From a virus: a stretch of 22,195 nucleotides of DNA. The stretch lies in IMG/VR virus record IMGVR_UViG_3300022929_000247, positions 1 to 22,195 of that record; one strand, given 5' to 3'. The notes beneath the pieces are model-generated. The model did not search any database and was not told the origin of the DNA. It saw nothing but the letters and a program-made list of their open reading frames with translations. Of the stretch, positions 14,142-21,568 are shown piece after piece. Positions within the stretch are counted from its first letter, which is position 1, and every line of letters starts with the position of its first letter. The translations under genes and the position numbers were made by a program.

Positions 14142-15332
14142 TTAAATAACAAAGAAATCATTTCGCTTACTATATTGGGAATAAACGCCATACCTCAAGC
14201 AGTCCATTTGGTGATTTAGGCGGTCAACCGGCTTGTTTATAATTGTACCATCTTTTAACTGTTCCCAATAGTATCCATTGTATTCTTTGAATATGTTTTT
14301 TGATTCTTGGCTTACGATGACATCAAATTCTTTTAAAAGCGAAATCCCGGCGGTGATTGACCCTTGACCTTTGATTGCCGGTTTGCATACAATACCCAAC
14401 CTTCGGAGTTCCTCCCCTGACTTTGGTTCGGCACTATCATAAAACGTTAACACTTGATCATAACCATTTGCCTTGAAATAATCAGCGATGTCACCATTGG
14501 TCATTCCGGTGTTGTATAAGATTTCGTGAACATACAATTTATCTGACTTGCGGAATATGATTGCCGCCGCCGATGGGTCGTTGCTAAATCCAAAGTCCAA
14601 TCCAATGACCGCCTCAGTATGTAAATCAAATTCCGGGAAATCTTTGTGGGGAATAAACTTCCAATTATTGAATATCTGCCGGGCGGAAAACACCGCCTTT
14701 TGACCTTCACCAAATACCCTCCAATAATCCGGATCACGCTCACGCATCCTTTCAATCTCATAAACAAGATCATCAGACAAAAACATATTGTCTTTGTAGG
14801 TTGTAATCCAAGTGTCGCAATCCTCCCTTGGGATGATGTCATCATATATCCAATGCACCGGGTCGGATGGGTTGAAATCCATAATGATATTGTCGGTGGT
14901 ACGCATATTGATTTGTCGAAAGTCCTCAAGCAACAATTCGTTTGCCTCGTTCAACACGGCAATATTTCTTTTTCGACCACGGATTTTCTGACTGTCATCA
15001 ACAGATAAAAATTCAACAAGGTGTTTGCCATATCGAAAAGTATTCTCCGCTTTATTGTGATTGCCATCGAAATACATTCCGGTCTGTTCTAATATAGAAA
15101 TAAAGTCCCTTTGAATAGAGCCTTTTAACGCCGGTAATGTTTTTCTGATAAGGGAAATGGTTAGTGGCTCTTTTGCAGTCGTTAGAATGTAAGCTACATA
15201 TTGACAGATGGCGTATGTCTTACCACTTCGTGTCCCTCCTTGTAGGACTTTGAATCTTTTATCTGAATTAATTAAATCGTAGAATTGGCGATTGCACTTT
15301 TGTTCTACTTTTCTTTGTCTGCCGGTTTCCAT
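14142..15332 (-). CDS. terL: Terminase large subunit
   Basis: A 396-residue packaging motor of the Terminase_3/PBSX type. The ATPase half has Walker A GGTRSGKT (32-39), a coupling region QKIRGRKRN (115-123) and Walker B AVLNEAN with Glu129 (125-131). The nuclease half shows the RNase H-like acidic triad: Asp246 in VIGLDFGFSNDPSAA, Asp299 in LTFYDSAEPKS and Asp377 in LNHQMDCLRYG. It drives DNA into the prohead through the portal and cuts the concatemer. The 28-base overlap with the small-subunit gene indicates coupling. Confidence 0.95.
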   Translation of the reverse strand: METGRQRKVEQKCNRQFYDLINSDKRFKVLQGGTRSGKTYAICQYVAYILTTAKEPLTISLIRKTLPALKGSIQRDFISILEQTGMYFDGNHNKAENTFRYGKHLVEFLSVDDSQKIRGRKRNIAVLNEANELLLEDFRQINMRTTDNIIMDFNPSDPVHWIYDDIIPREDCDTWITTYKDNMFLSDDLVYEIERMRERDPDYWRVFGEGQKAVFSARQIFNNWKFIPHKDFPEFDLHTEAVIGLDFGFSNDPSAAAIIFRKSDKLYVHEILYNTGMTNGDIADYFKANGYDQVLTFYDSAEPKSGEELRRLGIVCKPAIKGQGSITAGISLLKEFDVIVSQESKNIFKEYNGYYWEQLKDGTIINKPVDRLNHQMDCLRYGVYSQYSKRNDFFVI

Positions 15333-15661
15333 TCTATTAGTGTAGATTGGACATTTCCTTCGTGGGCAATTTCTTGGCGTTCAATATATCCTCGTTTTTT
15401 CCCTTTTGTTTTTAATAGAAATAAAGTTGCCGCCGGGTTGTGATTTTCAACCATCTTATGCAATGCCGATTCAGCAAAATCCAAGACAACATTTTGAACA
15501 TCATCAACATTTTCACGATATTCCTTATCTGCATCCAACCACCGGTAATGGGTAACCCTATCAATGCCAACCATCTTTGCGGCAGTTGTAACCACCCCAA
15601 GGGTTTTTTCCAATGCCTCGATCATTGCTTTCTTTTTTATAGCCGTTGCATTTTGTTTCAT
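15305..15661 (-). CDS. terS: Terminase small subunit
   Basis: A 118-residue DNA-recognition subunit. A helix-turn-helix lies at about residues 12-45 (IEALEKTLGVVTTAAKMVGIDRVTHYRWL), followed by a helical oligomerisation region (VVLDFAESALHKMVE) and NPAATLFLLKTKGKKRGY, a segment found in many terS proteins. The acidic/basic tail overlaps terL by 28 bases. Identification rests on motif, size and position. Confidence 0.85.
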   Translation of the reverse strand: MKQNATAIKKKAMIEALEKTLGVVTTAAKMVGIDRVTHYRWLDADKEYRENVDDVQNVVLDFAESALHKMVENHNPAATLFLLKTKGKKRGYIERQEIAHEGNVQSTLIEWKPADKEK

Positions 15662-15662
15662 A

Positions 15663-15691
15663 TTACAAAATTAGTGATATTTTTTGCCATT
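15663..15691 (-). repeat. 29-bp near-repeat, copy B (fossil start of the small basic gene)
   Basis: Matches 4436-4464 at 27 of 29 positions. Read from the ATG at 15690 it encodes MAKNITNFVI and then stops. Both base differences are at third codon positions of that frame and are silent. It straddles the end of the ParB-methyltransferase gene in another frame and the 9-base gap before terS. Confidence 0.8.
15666..15673 (-). promoter_or_regulatory. TAnnTTTG box (TAATTTTG) before terS
   Basis: Exact consensus match whose TAA is also the stop codon of the methyltransferase gene, followed by TAAT and the terS ATG. Because it also lies within the 29-bp repeat, it could be inherited coding sequence rather than a promoter. 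Confidence 0.3.
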
Positions 15692-16783
15692 GATTTTTAC
15701 CTTAATATTTGGATCAAGTTTTATCATTCGATCAATTATAACTTGACAATATTTTGGATCAAGTTCCATTCCGTAGCATTTGCGTTTTAATTGGTGTGAT
15801 GCAATCATTGTTGTGCCACTTCCCAAAAAAACATCTAAAACAATTTTATTTTTTTTTACTTGTGGTTTTATTAAATCAGATATAAAATTTATTGGTTTTG
15901 GGCAAGTGTGTAGTTCACGCATCCCATCACCTCTATCGGATGTATGTTCAAAAACATCCCAAGTGTATTTTTCATTTACTTTTCCATAAATAAAGATTGG
16001 TTCTGTCTTTCTTAAATGAAAAGATGAACCCCCTGATTGTTTTGTTTTATCAAACCAAGTCATTTCGTCTTTGGGTTCTTTTGACCACCAATATTTTTTA
16101 TATTTCCATCCTGTTGTAATCACGATAAGTTTATTTTGTTCTTTTAAAATATCAAACCATTGATCACAAAATTTTAAATATTCATCACCTTTTGTGTCTT
16201 TATGTGAATTATATTCATATCCTATTCCATAAGGGGGATCAGTAAAAACCATATCAGCTTCCTCATTATCCATTAACTTTGCCACTTGGTCAGCATCAGT
16301 TGAATCACCACACAAAAGTCTATGTTCACCTATCTCTATTAAATCCCCCAAAACAACATCCACTTTTAAATCATCGGGTTCCTCATAATCATCCTCCTGT
16401 GCATCAAGTTCCGGATCGGGAAAATCCGGCAAATCCATTCCCCAATCTTTTAATTTTTGTATGTCCCAATCGTTAGCAACAATATCCCAATCCCATTCGC
16501 CATATCCAAGGTTGTCTTTGATTATAAACTCCTTTTTTTGGTCATCAGTCCATCCTTTTACTTGTTGGATTGGAACCTCAAAAACACCGGCAGATTTTAA
16601 TGCCTTTAAACGCATATTTCCACCCAATACCATAAAGTTTTCATCCACAACAAGTGGTCGGACTTCAAGCATCTCGGGAAATTCTTTGATTGATTTAACT
16701 AACTTTTTGAATTTTTGGTCAGTTATAAAACGAGGATTTTCCTCATTCGGTTTGATTACCGAAATGTTTACCCTTTTTCCCAT
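15671..16783 (-). CDS. ParB-domain / N4- or N6-adenine/cytosine DNA methyltransferase fusion
   Basis: A 370-residue fusion. Residues 1-95 are a ParB/Srx-like domain (NISVIKPNEENPRF, then VLGGNMRLKALKSAG at 52-66). Residues about 140-370 are a beta-class amino-methyltransferase: DVVLGDLIE and LCGDSTD, the catalytic TDPPYGIGY (DPPY 182-185), and the SAM-binding DVFLGSGTTMIASHQLKRKCYGMELDPKYC (317-346). Such enzymes methylate adenine N6 or cytosine N4 and in phages usually guard DNA against host restriction. No cognate restriction enzyme is evident next to it. An acidic hinge (116-138) joins the domains. Confidence 0.93.
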   Translation of the reverse strand: MGKRVNISVIKPNEENPRFITDQKFKKLVKSIKEFPEMLEVRPLVVDENFMVLGGNMRLKALKSAGVFEVPIQQVKGWTDDQKKEFIIKDNLGYGEWDWDIVANDWDIQKLKDWGMDLPDFPDPELDAQEDDYEEPDDLKVDVVLGDLIEIGEHRLLCGDSTDADQVAKLMDNEEADMVFTDPPYGIGYEYNSHKDTKGDEYLKFCDQWFDILKEQNKLIVITTGWKYKKYWWSKEPKDEMTWFDKTKQSGGSSFHLRKTEPIFIYGKVNEKYTWDVFEHTSDRGDGMRELHTCPKPINFISDLIKPQVKKNKIVLDVFLGSGTTMIASHQLKRKCYGMELDPKYCQVIIDRMIKLDPNIKVKINGKKYH

Positions 16784-16791
16784 TCCCTTTT

Positions 16792-16953
16792 TTATTTATC
16801 AATGTACCAATTAATGTTGAATCCAAATATTCCAATGAACACTTGGATGGTGTGTTTAAAATCTTTTTCCTCAATTATGTCTAAAAGATCATCGTTAGAA
16901 TAATTAAAACCAACCGTGAAACCGTAAAGGGGAAAAAATTCAACTTCAAACAT
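16792..16953 (-). CDS. 53-aa hypothetical protein
   Basis: A small protein starting MFEVEFFPLYGFTVGFNYSN and ending GIFGFNINWYIDK, with many aromatic residues and a middle LLDIIEEKDFKHTIQVF. I start it at the ATG at 16953, where the overlap with the upstream stop is only 8 bases; a longer frame to 17136 would lie inside the 69-aa gene. Strands alternate hydrophobic and polar residues. It lies 8 bases upstream of the ParB-methyltransferase start and shares its transcript. No family is recognised; similar small proteins occur in phage early regions. Confidence 0.6.
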   Translation of the reverse strand: MFEVEFFPLYGFTVGFNYSNDDLLDIIEEKDFKHTIQVFIGIFGFNINWYIDK

Positions 16954-17155
16954 CCTTAAATTTTTTGTAAAGGTAAATATAAAATTCTTTCCACTTGGTG
17001 TCATATTCTTTTTTGGAATACGTTTTGCCGGATGTTTTGGCTTGTCCATTGATCTCATAAACCAAAATAAATTCATTGCCCTTTGGTTTTGGATAGCATC
17101 GTATGGAATTGTTTTCACACCAACGGAACGCATCAAAATACTCGTTTAGATTCAT
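16946..17155 (-). CDS. 69-aa hypothetical protein
   Basis: Starts MNLNEYFDAFRWCENNSIRC and has GNEFILVYEINGQ and KEYDTKWKEFYIYLYKKF later, an alpha-beta-beta-alpha-like pattern with many aromatic residues. Its ATG overlaps the methyltransferase stop as TAATG, and its end overlaps the next small gene by 8 bases, so all three are probably translated together. It does not match a family I know. Context between two DNA methyltransferases suggests, but does not show, a role in modification or anti-restriction. Confidence 0.65.
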   Translation of the reverse strand: MNLNEYFDAFRWCENNSIRCYPKPKGNEFILVYEINGQAKTSGKTYSKKEYDTKWKEFYIYLYKKFKDV

Positions 17156-17799
17156 TAAAACATCTCTAATTGCGTTTGGTTTTGTTTTCGTATAATTCCT
17201 AAAGCTGTTTCTAATATTGTTCTTCCAGCTTCATAATCTACAAGGTTTCTTCCGATTTTAATTTTACTTTGTTTCCCTTGATATTTTTTCAAATTAATGT
17301 TATGAAATTTAGATAAACTTTTAAGTTCGTTTTTTGTTTGTGATATTGCAATTCTTCTATCATTTAAATTATTTGGTAAATTAAAATTTGTCCAATATAA
17401 ATGCCTTCCTCTTTTGTGTGGAATTATAAACGGTTCATAATATGGAATAACATTTTCTACAACATATTTACCCTTAAAATGATGTTTTAAAAAAAGTATT
17501 TCTTGATATAATTTCATATCAGGATAAACTGGATTTTTACCATTTGCACCAATTCCCCAAAACCTCGCTCGGCTATGTGTCGGACAAGGCGGTGATGACC
17601 AAATAAAATCAAAATGTTTATAGTGATCTAATAAATATTGATGTGCATCAGCAACAATAACTTTGTCTTTCGGAAATCTTTCTTGATATAATTTTGCACA
17701 TTCGGGGTCTAATTCAACAGCAGTAACATCAACATTTGTTACTTCATCCCATTTAAATCTGTTACCGCCTAAACAAGCATATAAATTTAAAATTTTCAT
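17155..17799 (-). CDS. C5-cytosine DNA methyltransferase (short phage type)
   Basis: A 214-residue enzyme. SAM motif I is LNLYACLGGNRF (4-15), followed by TAVELDPECAKLY (26-38) and VIVADAHQYL. The catalytic motif IV is WSSPPCPTHSRAR, with Cys72 as the nucleophile in PPC. Motif VI is YVVENV (ENV 115-117), and KRGRHLYWTNF (129-139) is the motif VIII region. The target-recognition part is short (about 140-185), and the C-terminus GRNLVDYEAGRTILETALG resembles the closing motifs. It would methylate cytosine C5 in phage DNA, likely against host nucleases. It follows the primase-helicase gene with 2 bases between. Confidence 0.88.
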   Translation of the reverse strand: MKILNLYACLGGNRFKWDEVTNVDVTAVELDPECAKLYQERFPKDKVIVADAHQYLLDHYKHFDFIWSSPPCPTHSRARFWGIGANGKNPVYPDMKLYQEILFLKHHFKGKYVVENVIPYYEPFIIPHKRGRHLYWTNFNLPNNLNDRRIAISQTKNELKSLSKFHNINLKKYQGKQSKIKIGRNLVDYEAGRTILETALGIIRKQNQTQLEMF

Positions 17800-17801
17800 A
17801 A

Positions 17802-19475
17802 TTAAAAAGGTATTGTGTCTTTTACGACTGTTATTCTGTTTTTCTTTTCATCGATTGGTTTATATACACCCCCATTTTTAAAGTCCGGTGCAACGGTGAA
17901 ATATCCTTGTTTACCGTTTTCTTTTCTTTTTACCTTTTGGATATGTACTTGCACCGAATCCGATTCATACATTGTTCGTTCGCCAATTGACCGGTAAACC
18001 GTTAAACAATTATAAGATTTATTGAAAAAATCAGATGACCCGGATATGTCGTAGGGCGTTGGTATTTTAAAGATGCCGTTTTCAGATTCCATTTTTCTTG
18101 GGTGTGCGACCAAAAATAAATGGGTGTTTGTCTGTTGTACGAATTGGGTTATCTCAGAAAGTACCCTCCCGATATATGAATGGTCTTTTTGTGCCGAATG
18201 GTCAAGCATATTCCAAGGGTCAATTGTCAAAACGTTGACTCCTTTTTGAAATACGAGTTCCCGGAATTTATCAAGTATCGATTTCAGCGTTAGATTTTCA
18301 AGGTCTATTTTCACAAAGTAAAAATGCTCTTCAATAAAGTTTTTTGTCCGGTTTAAATCATCGGTTGTGCAATGCTTTTCGTTGAGTTTGTTTGCCAATC
18401 GTTTTATGTGGCTTTCATAGGGAAACGATTCCGGGGAAAAGTATGCAGTTCTAAATCCATATTTAAGGGCAAGATTGCAAGATATTTGATCGACAAAATC
18501 TGACTTTCCTGAATTAGGTATTCCGGTAATGGTTGACCACTCCCCAAAAGCCATTTTAAACCACTCATCCGAGTCCGCAAGTTGAATTGAGTAGTTGACT
18601 ATCCCTTTTTCATTATAGTTGATAACATCTTGCCAAATGTCATTGATGTTGATCACCCCTTCAAGTGGGAATGACTTAGTTTCTTTTAATATGGATCGTA
18701 ATGTTTCTGCACCTTTTTCGGTGAGTACCTCGTTGGCATCTTTGTACTCTCCAAAGTCAACATACTTACAACGAAATTTTCCGAATCGCCTTGCAAGTTC
18801 ATTTCTAAGTGATAAACCGGCATCATCGTTGTCGGTGCATAATACTATTTCCTTTTTTTCTGTAAAGTATTCAAAGCAGTTGTCAAGATATTCAAGGCGT
18901 TGATTTCCCTTTGATGCACCATTGGGGACACTACAAACGGAATAAATCCCCGATTCCGATAATGACAATGCATCCATTTCGCCCTCGACAATGTAAATGG
19001 TGTCCATTTCTTTGATGTTGTCAATGCCGTAAAATATCAGTTCCGCACCGCTAACCATTTTAAAGTTCTTTTCACCATCCCGGAATTTGGTGTTTATCAG
19101 TTCGCCATTTCGGTAGTAATTAAAATTAACTGCTTTCCGCCTTTTATCTACTTGTGGAAAGTATTCGGTTGATTCGCCAATTTTCCAATGGGATAGGGTA
19201 GCGGTAGAAATACCTCTTTTGTTAAACCATCCAATTGTCCGATCAGATAATTCAATTTTAGTTTCAACCGGTTTTATATATTCCTTTTTCGGCTTGAATT
19301 TTACATTGCCTGACCAATTACAATGGTGGCAATTGTAAACACCTTTTTCAATATTTACCGACAAACAAGGGTCGGATTTATTTTTTCTTTTGTGAGAACA
19401 CTTTGGACATTTTGTTTTTTGTACGTTGGCGTTTGATTTAAGTTCAATGCCAAGGCTTAGAAATTCATCAATCAT
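17802..19475 (-). CDS. T7 gp4 / Twinkle-like primase-helicase
   Basis: A 557-residue bifunctional replication protein. A zinc-binding domain lies at 23-52 (CPKC and CHHC). The TOPRIM primase/nucleotidyl-transfer region has IVEGEMDAL (162-170) and LCTDNDDAG (212-220). A RecA-like helicase core has Walker A GIPNSGKS (318-325), Walker B VLTIDPWN (415-422) and the AHPRK motif (457-461). It unwinds DNA at the fork and can prime lagging strands. The RecA core is complete; TOPRIM acidic residues are present, so primase activity is likely. It overlaps the preceding PD-(D/E)XK gene by 8 bases (ATGATTGA). Confidence 0.93.
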   Translation of the reverse strand: MIDEFLSLGIELKSNANVQKTKCPKCSHKRKNKSDPCLSVNIEKGVYNCHHCNWSGNVKFKPKKEYIKPVETKIELSDRTIGWFNKRGISTATLSHWKIGESTEYFPQVDKRRKAVNFNYYRNGELINTKFRDGEKNFKMVSGAELIFYGIDNIKEMDTIYIVEGEMDALSLSESGIYSVCSVPNGASKGNQRLEYLDNCFEYFTEKKEIVLCTDNDDAGLSLRNELARRFGKFRCKYVDFGEYKDANEVLTEKGAETLRSILKETKSFPLEGVININDIWQDVINYNEKGIVNYSIQLADSDEWFKMAFGEWSTITGIPNSGKSDFVDQISCNLALKYGFRTAYFSPESFPYESHIKRLANKLNEKHCTTDDLNRTKNFIEEHFYFVKIDLENLTLKSILDKFRELVFQKGVNVLTIDPWNMLDHSAQKDHSYIGRVLSEITQFVQQTNTHLFLVAHPRKMESENGIFKIPTPYDISGSSDFFNKSYNCLTVYRSIGERTMYESDSVQVHIQKVKRKENGKQGYFTVAPDFKNGGVYKPIDEKKNRITVVKDTIPF

Positions 19476-19911
19476 TTAATTTAAGTTTTAATAAGTTTAG
19501 TTGGTGGTGAAAATTAATAATTTCTTTTCTGATTTTTATATCTATATGCGGAAAATCTTTTGATGTTTGTTTATTCATTCTTATCCGTTCAATTTTTCCC
19601 ATTTCAAATATGTCATCAACCTTGAAAAGAAACCCATCATTTTTAACAACGATCAAAAGGTAAATTCTCAAGGGGTCTTTTGTTTTGTGTTTTAGTTTTC
19701 TAAGGTTGTCGATTTTTTGTTTTTCAATATACCATCGATCCCACATTTCAGATCGTTCTTTGATTTCAATTAGCGTTTTTACGTTGTTGGTATATCCATA
19801 CAAATCAAAAGGCGAATACTCATCTTCAGACAATTTAAAATCGCCATACTTTGAAAGTGCATCTAAACACCTTTTTTCGGTTTGTTTTGTTTTGTTTTTA
19901 TCGTAGTGCAT
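19468..19911 (-). CDS. Small PD-(D/E)XK nuclease-like protein
   Basis: A 147-residue protein with the restriction-fold core: SPFDLYGYTNNVKTLIEIKERSE carries Asp36 and Glu49-Ile-Lys51, the D-x(n)-ExK pair of this superfamily. Helices before (KQTEKRCLDALSKYG) and strands after (RIYLLIVVKNDGFLFKVDDI) fit the fold. I use the ATG at 19911; a TTG at 19929 would add six residues. It overlaps the initiator gene by 14 bases and the helicase gene by 8. Such enzymes in replication operons may process DNA ends or junctions; the exact role is unknown. The family call rests on the motif only. Confidence 0.7.
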   Translation of the reverse strand: MHYDKNKTKQTEKRCLDALSKYGDFKLSEDEYSPFDLYGYTNNVKTLIEIKERSEMWDRWYIEKQKIDNLRKLKHKTKDPLRIYLLIVVKNDGFLFKVDDIFEMGKIERIRMNKQTSKDFPHIDIKIRKEIINFHHQLNLLKLKLND

Positions 19912-20596
19912 CAAATTCCCTTCCTCCAAGTTTTTGAATTAATTGTTCTAATTTTGGCAGTCTGCCCTCTTTTGATTTTCTGAGTTCCGGAATGCTTAAA
20001 ACATTCTTTTGCCAAAACGAATCATTCCTTGCCTTGTTTACAATCCACCAAAGTTGCCGTGGGTTGCAATTATCTTTTTCATCTGCCAATCGGATAGTGT
20101 CCAACCATTTAATTTTTTGTGCCGTTGTTTTTGGTCTTGTTCTTTGAGGAAACAATTCAATTATGGCATCATAGCATTTAATATAGTTGTCCGCAAAATC
20201 AGACACTTTTTTGCTTGTTTTTGATTTGCGGTTATTAATATTTATAATATTATTACTATTTACTATACTATTATCTCGGACAATTTTGTCTATACCCTCC
20301 CGACAATTTTGTCGTGACCTCCCGACAATTTTGACTATACGTTCAATGATTTTATTTTCGGAATCTCTTTTTATGGTAACTGATATATAATTACAATTTT
20401 TAAGGTCTGTGATCCACCTTGTAATTGTCCTTTTATCTACTTTATACAATTTGGCGAAATAATCATTTAATGCCCAACATTGACCATTTTTTCCCGAAAG
20501 TGCGGTTATCTCACCGTAAAGTAATTTGGCATTTGGGGTCAATCTCTCATCATACCGGACATCTGCCGGGATGATTGCATAATAGTTTGGTTTCAT
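19898..20596 (-). CDS. Winged-helix replication initiator with embedded origin iterons
   Basis: A 232-residue protein. The N-terminus (YYAIIPADVRYDERLTPNAKLLYGEI, then LNDYFAKLYKVDKRTITRWITDLKN) is a HTH_36-type winged helix typical of phage and plasmid initiators. A low-complexity linker (88-135, with NSNNIININN) is encoded by the iterons and AT-rich tract. The C-terminus (KCYDAIIELFP, then WWIVNKARNDSFWQKNVLSIPELRK) resembles the helicase-loader end of O/DnaD-type proteins. It probably binds the iterons within its own gene and recruits the gp4-like helicase. It starts 2 bases after the preceding gene (TAAAATG). The layout parallels lambda O without clear sequence relation. Confidence 0.75.
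   Translation of the reverse strand: MKPNYYAIIPADVRYDERLTPNAKLLYGEITALSGKNGQCWALNDYFAKLYKVDKRTITRWITDLKNCNYISVTIKRDSENKIIERIVKIVGRSRQNCREGIDKIVRDNSIVNSNNIININNRKSKTSKKVSDFADNYIKCYDAIIELFPQRTRPKTTAQKIKWLDTIRLADEKDNCNPRQLWWIVNKARNDSFWQKNVLSIPELRKSKEGRLPKLEQLIQKLGGREFDALR
20228..20345. other. Probable phage replication origin: three iterons plus AT-rich tract
   Basis: Inside the initiator gene, GACAATTTTG occurs at 20279, 20302 and 20324 (spacing 23 and 22), with CTCC or TCCC before copies 2 and 3. Copies 1 and 2 form an imperfect dyad GACAA-TT-TTGTC; copy 3 ends TTGAC. An AT-only-like tract (about 20228-20275, ATTAATATTTATAATATTA) abuts the iterons and could be the unwinding element. Origin function is inferred from the lambda-like arrangement. 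Confidence 0.6.
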
Positions 20597-20597
20597 T

Positions 20598-20852
20598 TTA
20601 TTCCTCTGTTAAATCTTTAATTTGATTGCAAAATCCTCTTAGGTCAACAAAAATATCTCGAAATTGTTTTATTGTAATTTTACGGTCATCGAACAGTTCA
20701 AAAAGTATTTCCACAAGCAATTCAAATTCTGCCTCAGTCATTCTTCCAACATAATCATACCGGATGGAAATATCATCCATTGATGTATTGGTTCGCCATA
20801 CTCGTTGGTCAATCTCGTTCCAAAATACGTTTTTAAATTCGTGAATACTCAT
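20598..20852 (-). CDS. 84-aa hypothetical protein
   Basis: An acidic protein starting MSIHEFKNVFWNEIDQRVW, with helical segments MTEAEFELLVEILFELFDD and RKITIKQFRDIFVDLRGFC. The many acidic and aromatic residues and EF-like spacing are not a clear EF-hand; no metal motif is seen. The ATG overlaps the stop of the 29-aa membrane ORF as ATGA, and the initiator gene follows two bases after its stop. It probably belongs to the replication operon; no family is recognised. Confidence 0.7.
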   Translation of the reverse strand: MSIHEFKNVFWNEIDQRVWRTNTSMDDISIRYDYVGRMTEAEFELLVEILFELFDDRKITIKQFRDIFVDLRGFCNQIKDLTEE

Positions 20853-20938
20853 TTACTAAACATTAAAATTAAAACACCAATGCTCATTATTAAAGCATAT
20901 ACTCCACTAATATATTCAAATGATTCCAAAATACTCAT
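20849..20938 (-). CDS. 29-aa single-helix membrane microprotein
   Basis: MSILESFEYISGVYALIMSI continues with GVLILMFSK: one hydrophobic helix over residues 11-27. It overlaps the DnaA-C/VRR-NUC gene end by 23 bases in another frame and joins the next gene by ATGA. This coupling, with otherwise unused sequence, supports a real gene, but its size makes this tentative. Confidence 0.45.
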   Translation of the reverse strand: MSILESFEYISGVYALIMSIGVLILMFSK

Positions 20939-21566
20939 CAATTATTTGTTTACATTCATCAAAATCGTAAGAAACGACAGTTTTCCAATTCTTATTTTCA
21001 AGCGTTTTAAGACACTTTTGTTGGTTTTCGGTAGGTTTGTTTGGTTTGATCTTTAATTCGATTGCTAAGCCATTAAAATCGCCCTTAGAATCAAAACAAA
21101 GAACATCCGGGACACCGGCAACCCCTCCGAGTTTTTTAAACTTGAATCTTTCAAATGGTGTTCGTTTACCCTCATTTGGACAATGGATCACAAATGCATC
21201 CGGATATTGCATCTTGAAATACTGCATCACGGCGTTTTGAAATTGATCCTCTTTGGTGAGATACTTATTAAAATTATTCGGCATAATATTTTTTTCTATT
21301 GATTCAAATTTTTCTTTTAAAAATGGGTCTTGGTTGTACTGAAAAATGTTTTCAATTGTTTTAATGCCGTGTAAAACGGTAGCGTGATTTACTTTTACTT
21401 TTTCGCCAATAACACGATATGAAATCGGTCTAACGTGATCCCTTGACAATTTATAATAAATTGACCGGGCATCAATAAATTCTCTCAATCTTGTTTTTCT
21501 TGCAATGTCGAATCCAAAATAGTAATCGACTTCTTTTTTAATAATTTCGGGTGTAAGTGTTTCCAT
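20916..21566 (-). CDS. DnaA domain IV-like DNA-binding module fused to VRR-NUC nuclease
   Basis: A 216-residue fusion. Residues about 30-75 match the DnaA C-terminal helix-turn-helix: ARSIYYKLSRDH, SYRVIGEKVKVNHATVLHGIKTIE, where NHATVLHG corresponds to the DnaA signature DHTTVxHA. There is no AAA+ domain. Residues about 106-205 form a VRR-NUC nuclease: EDQFQNAVMQYF (Glu106), HCPNEGKRT (128-136), LGGVAGVPDVLCF with Asp154, and LAIELKIKP (Glu170, Lys172), then KPTENQQKCLKTLEN. VRR-NUC enzymes act on branched or flap DNA. The DnaA part could target it to DnaA-box-like sites or the phage origin; this is inference. It lies upstream of the initiator and next to the exonuclease. Confidence 0.8.
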   Translation of the reverse strand: METLTPEIIKKEVDYYFGFDIARKTRLREFIDARSIYYKLSRDHVRPISYRVIGEKVKVNHATVLHGIKTIENIFQYNQDPFLKEKFESIEKNIMPNNFNKYLTKEDQFQNAVMQYFKMQYPDAFVIHCPNEGKRTPFERFKFKKLGGVAGVPDVLCFDSKGDFNGLAIELKIKPNKPTENQQKCLKTLENKNWKTVVSYDFDECKQIIDEYFGII

Positions 21567-21568
21567 AT

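Noticed and set aside
16954-17136. Longer start for the 53-aa protein at 16792-16953
   Set aside because: This part is the 69-aa gene read in another frame; the ATG at 16953 leaves a typical 8-base overlap.
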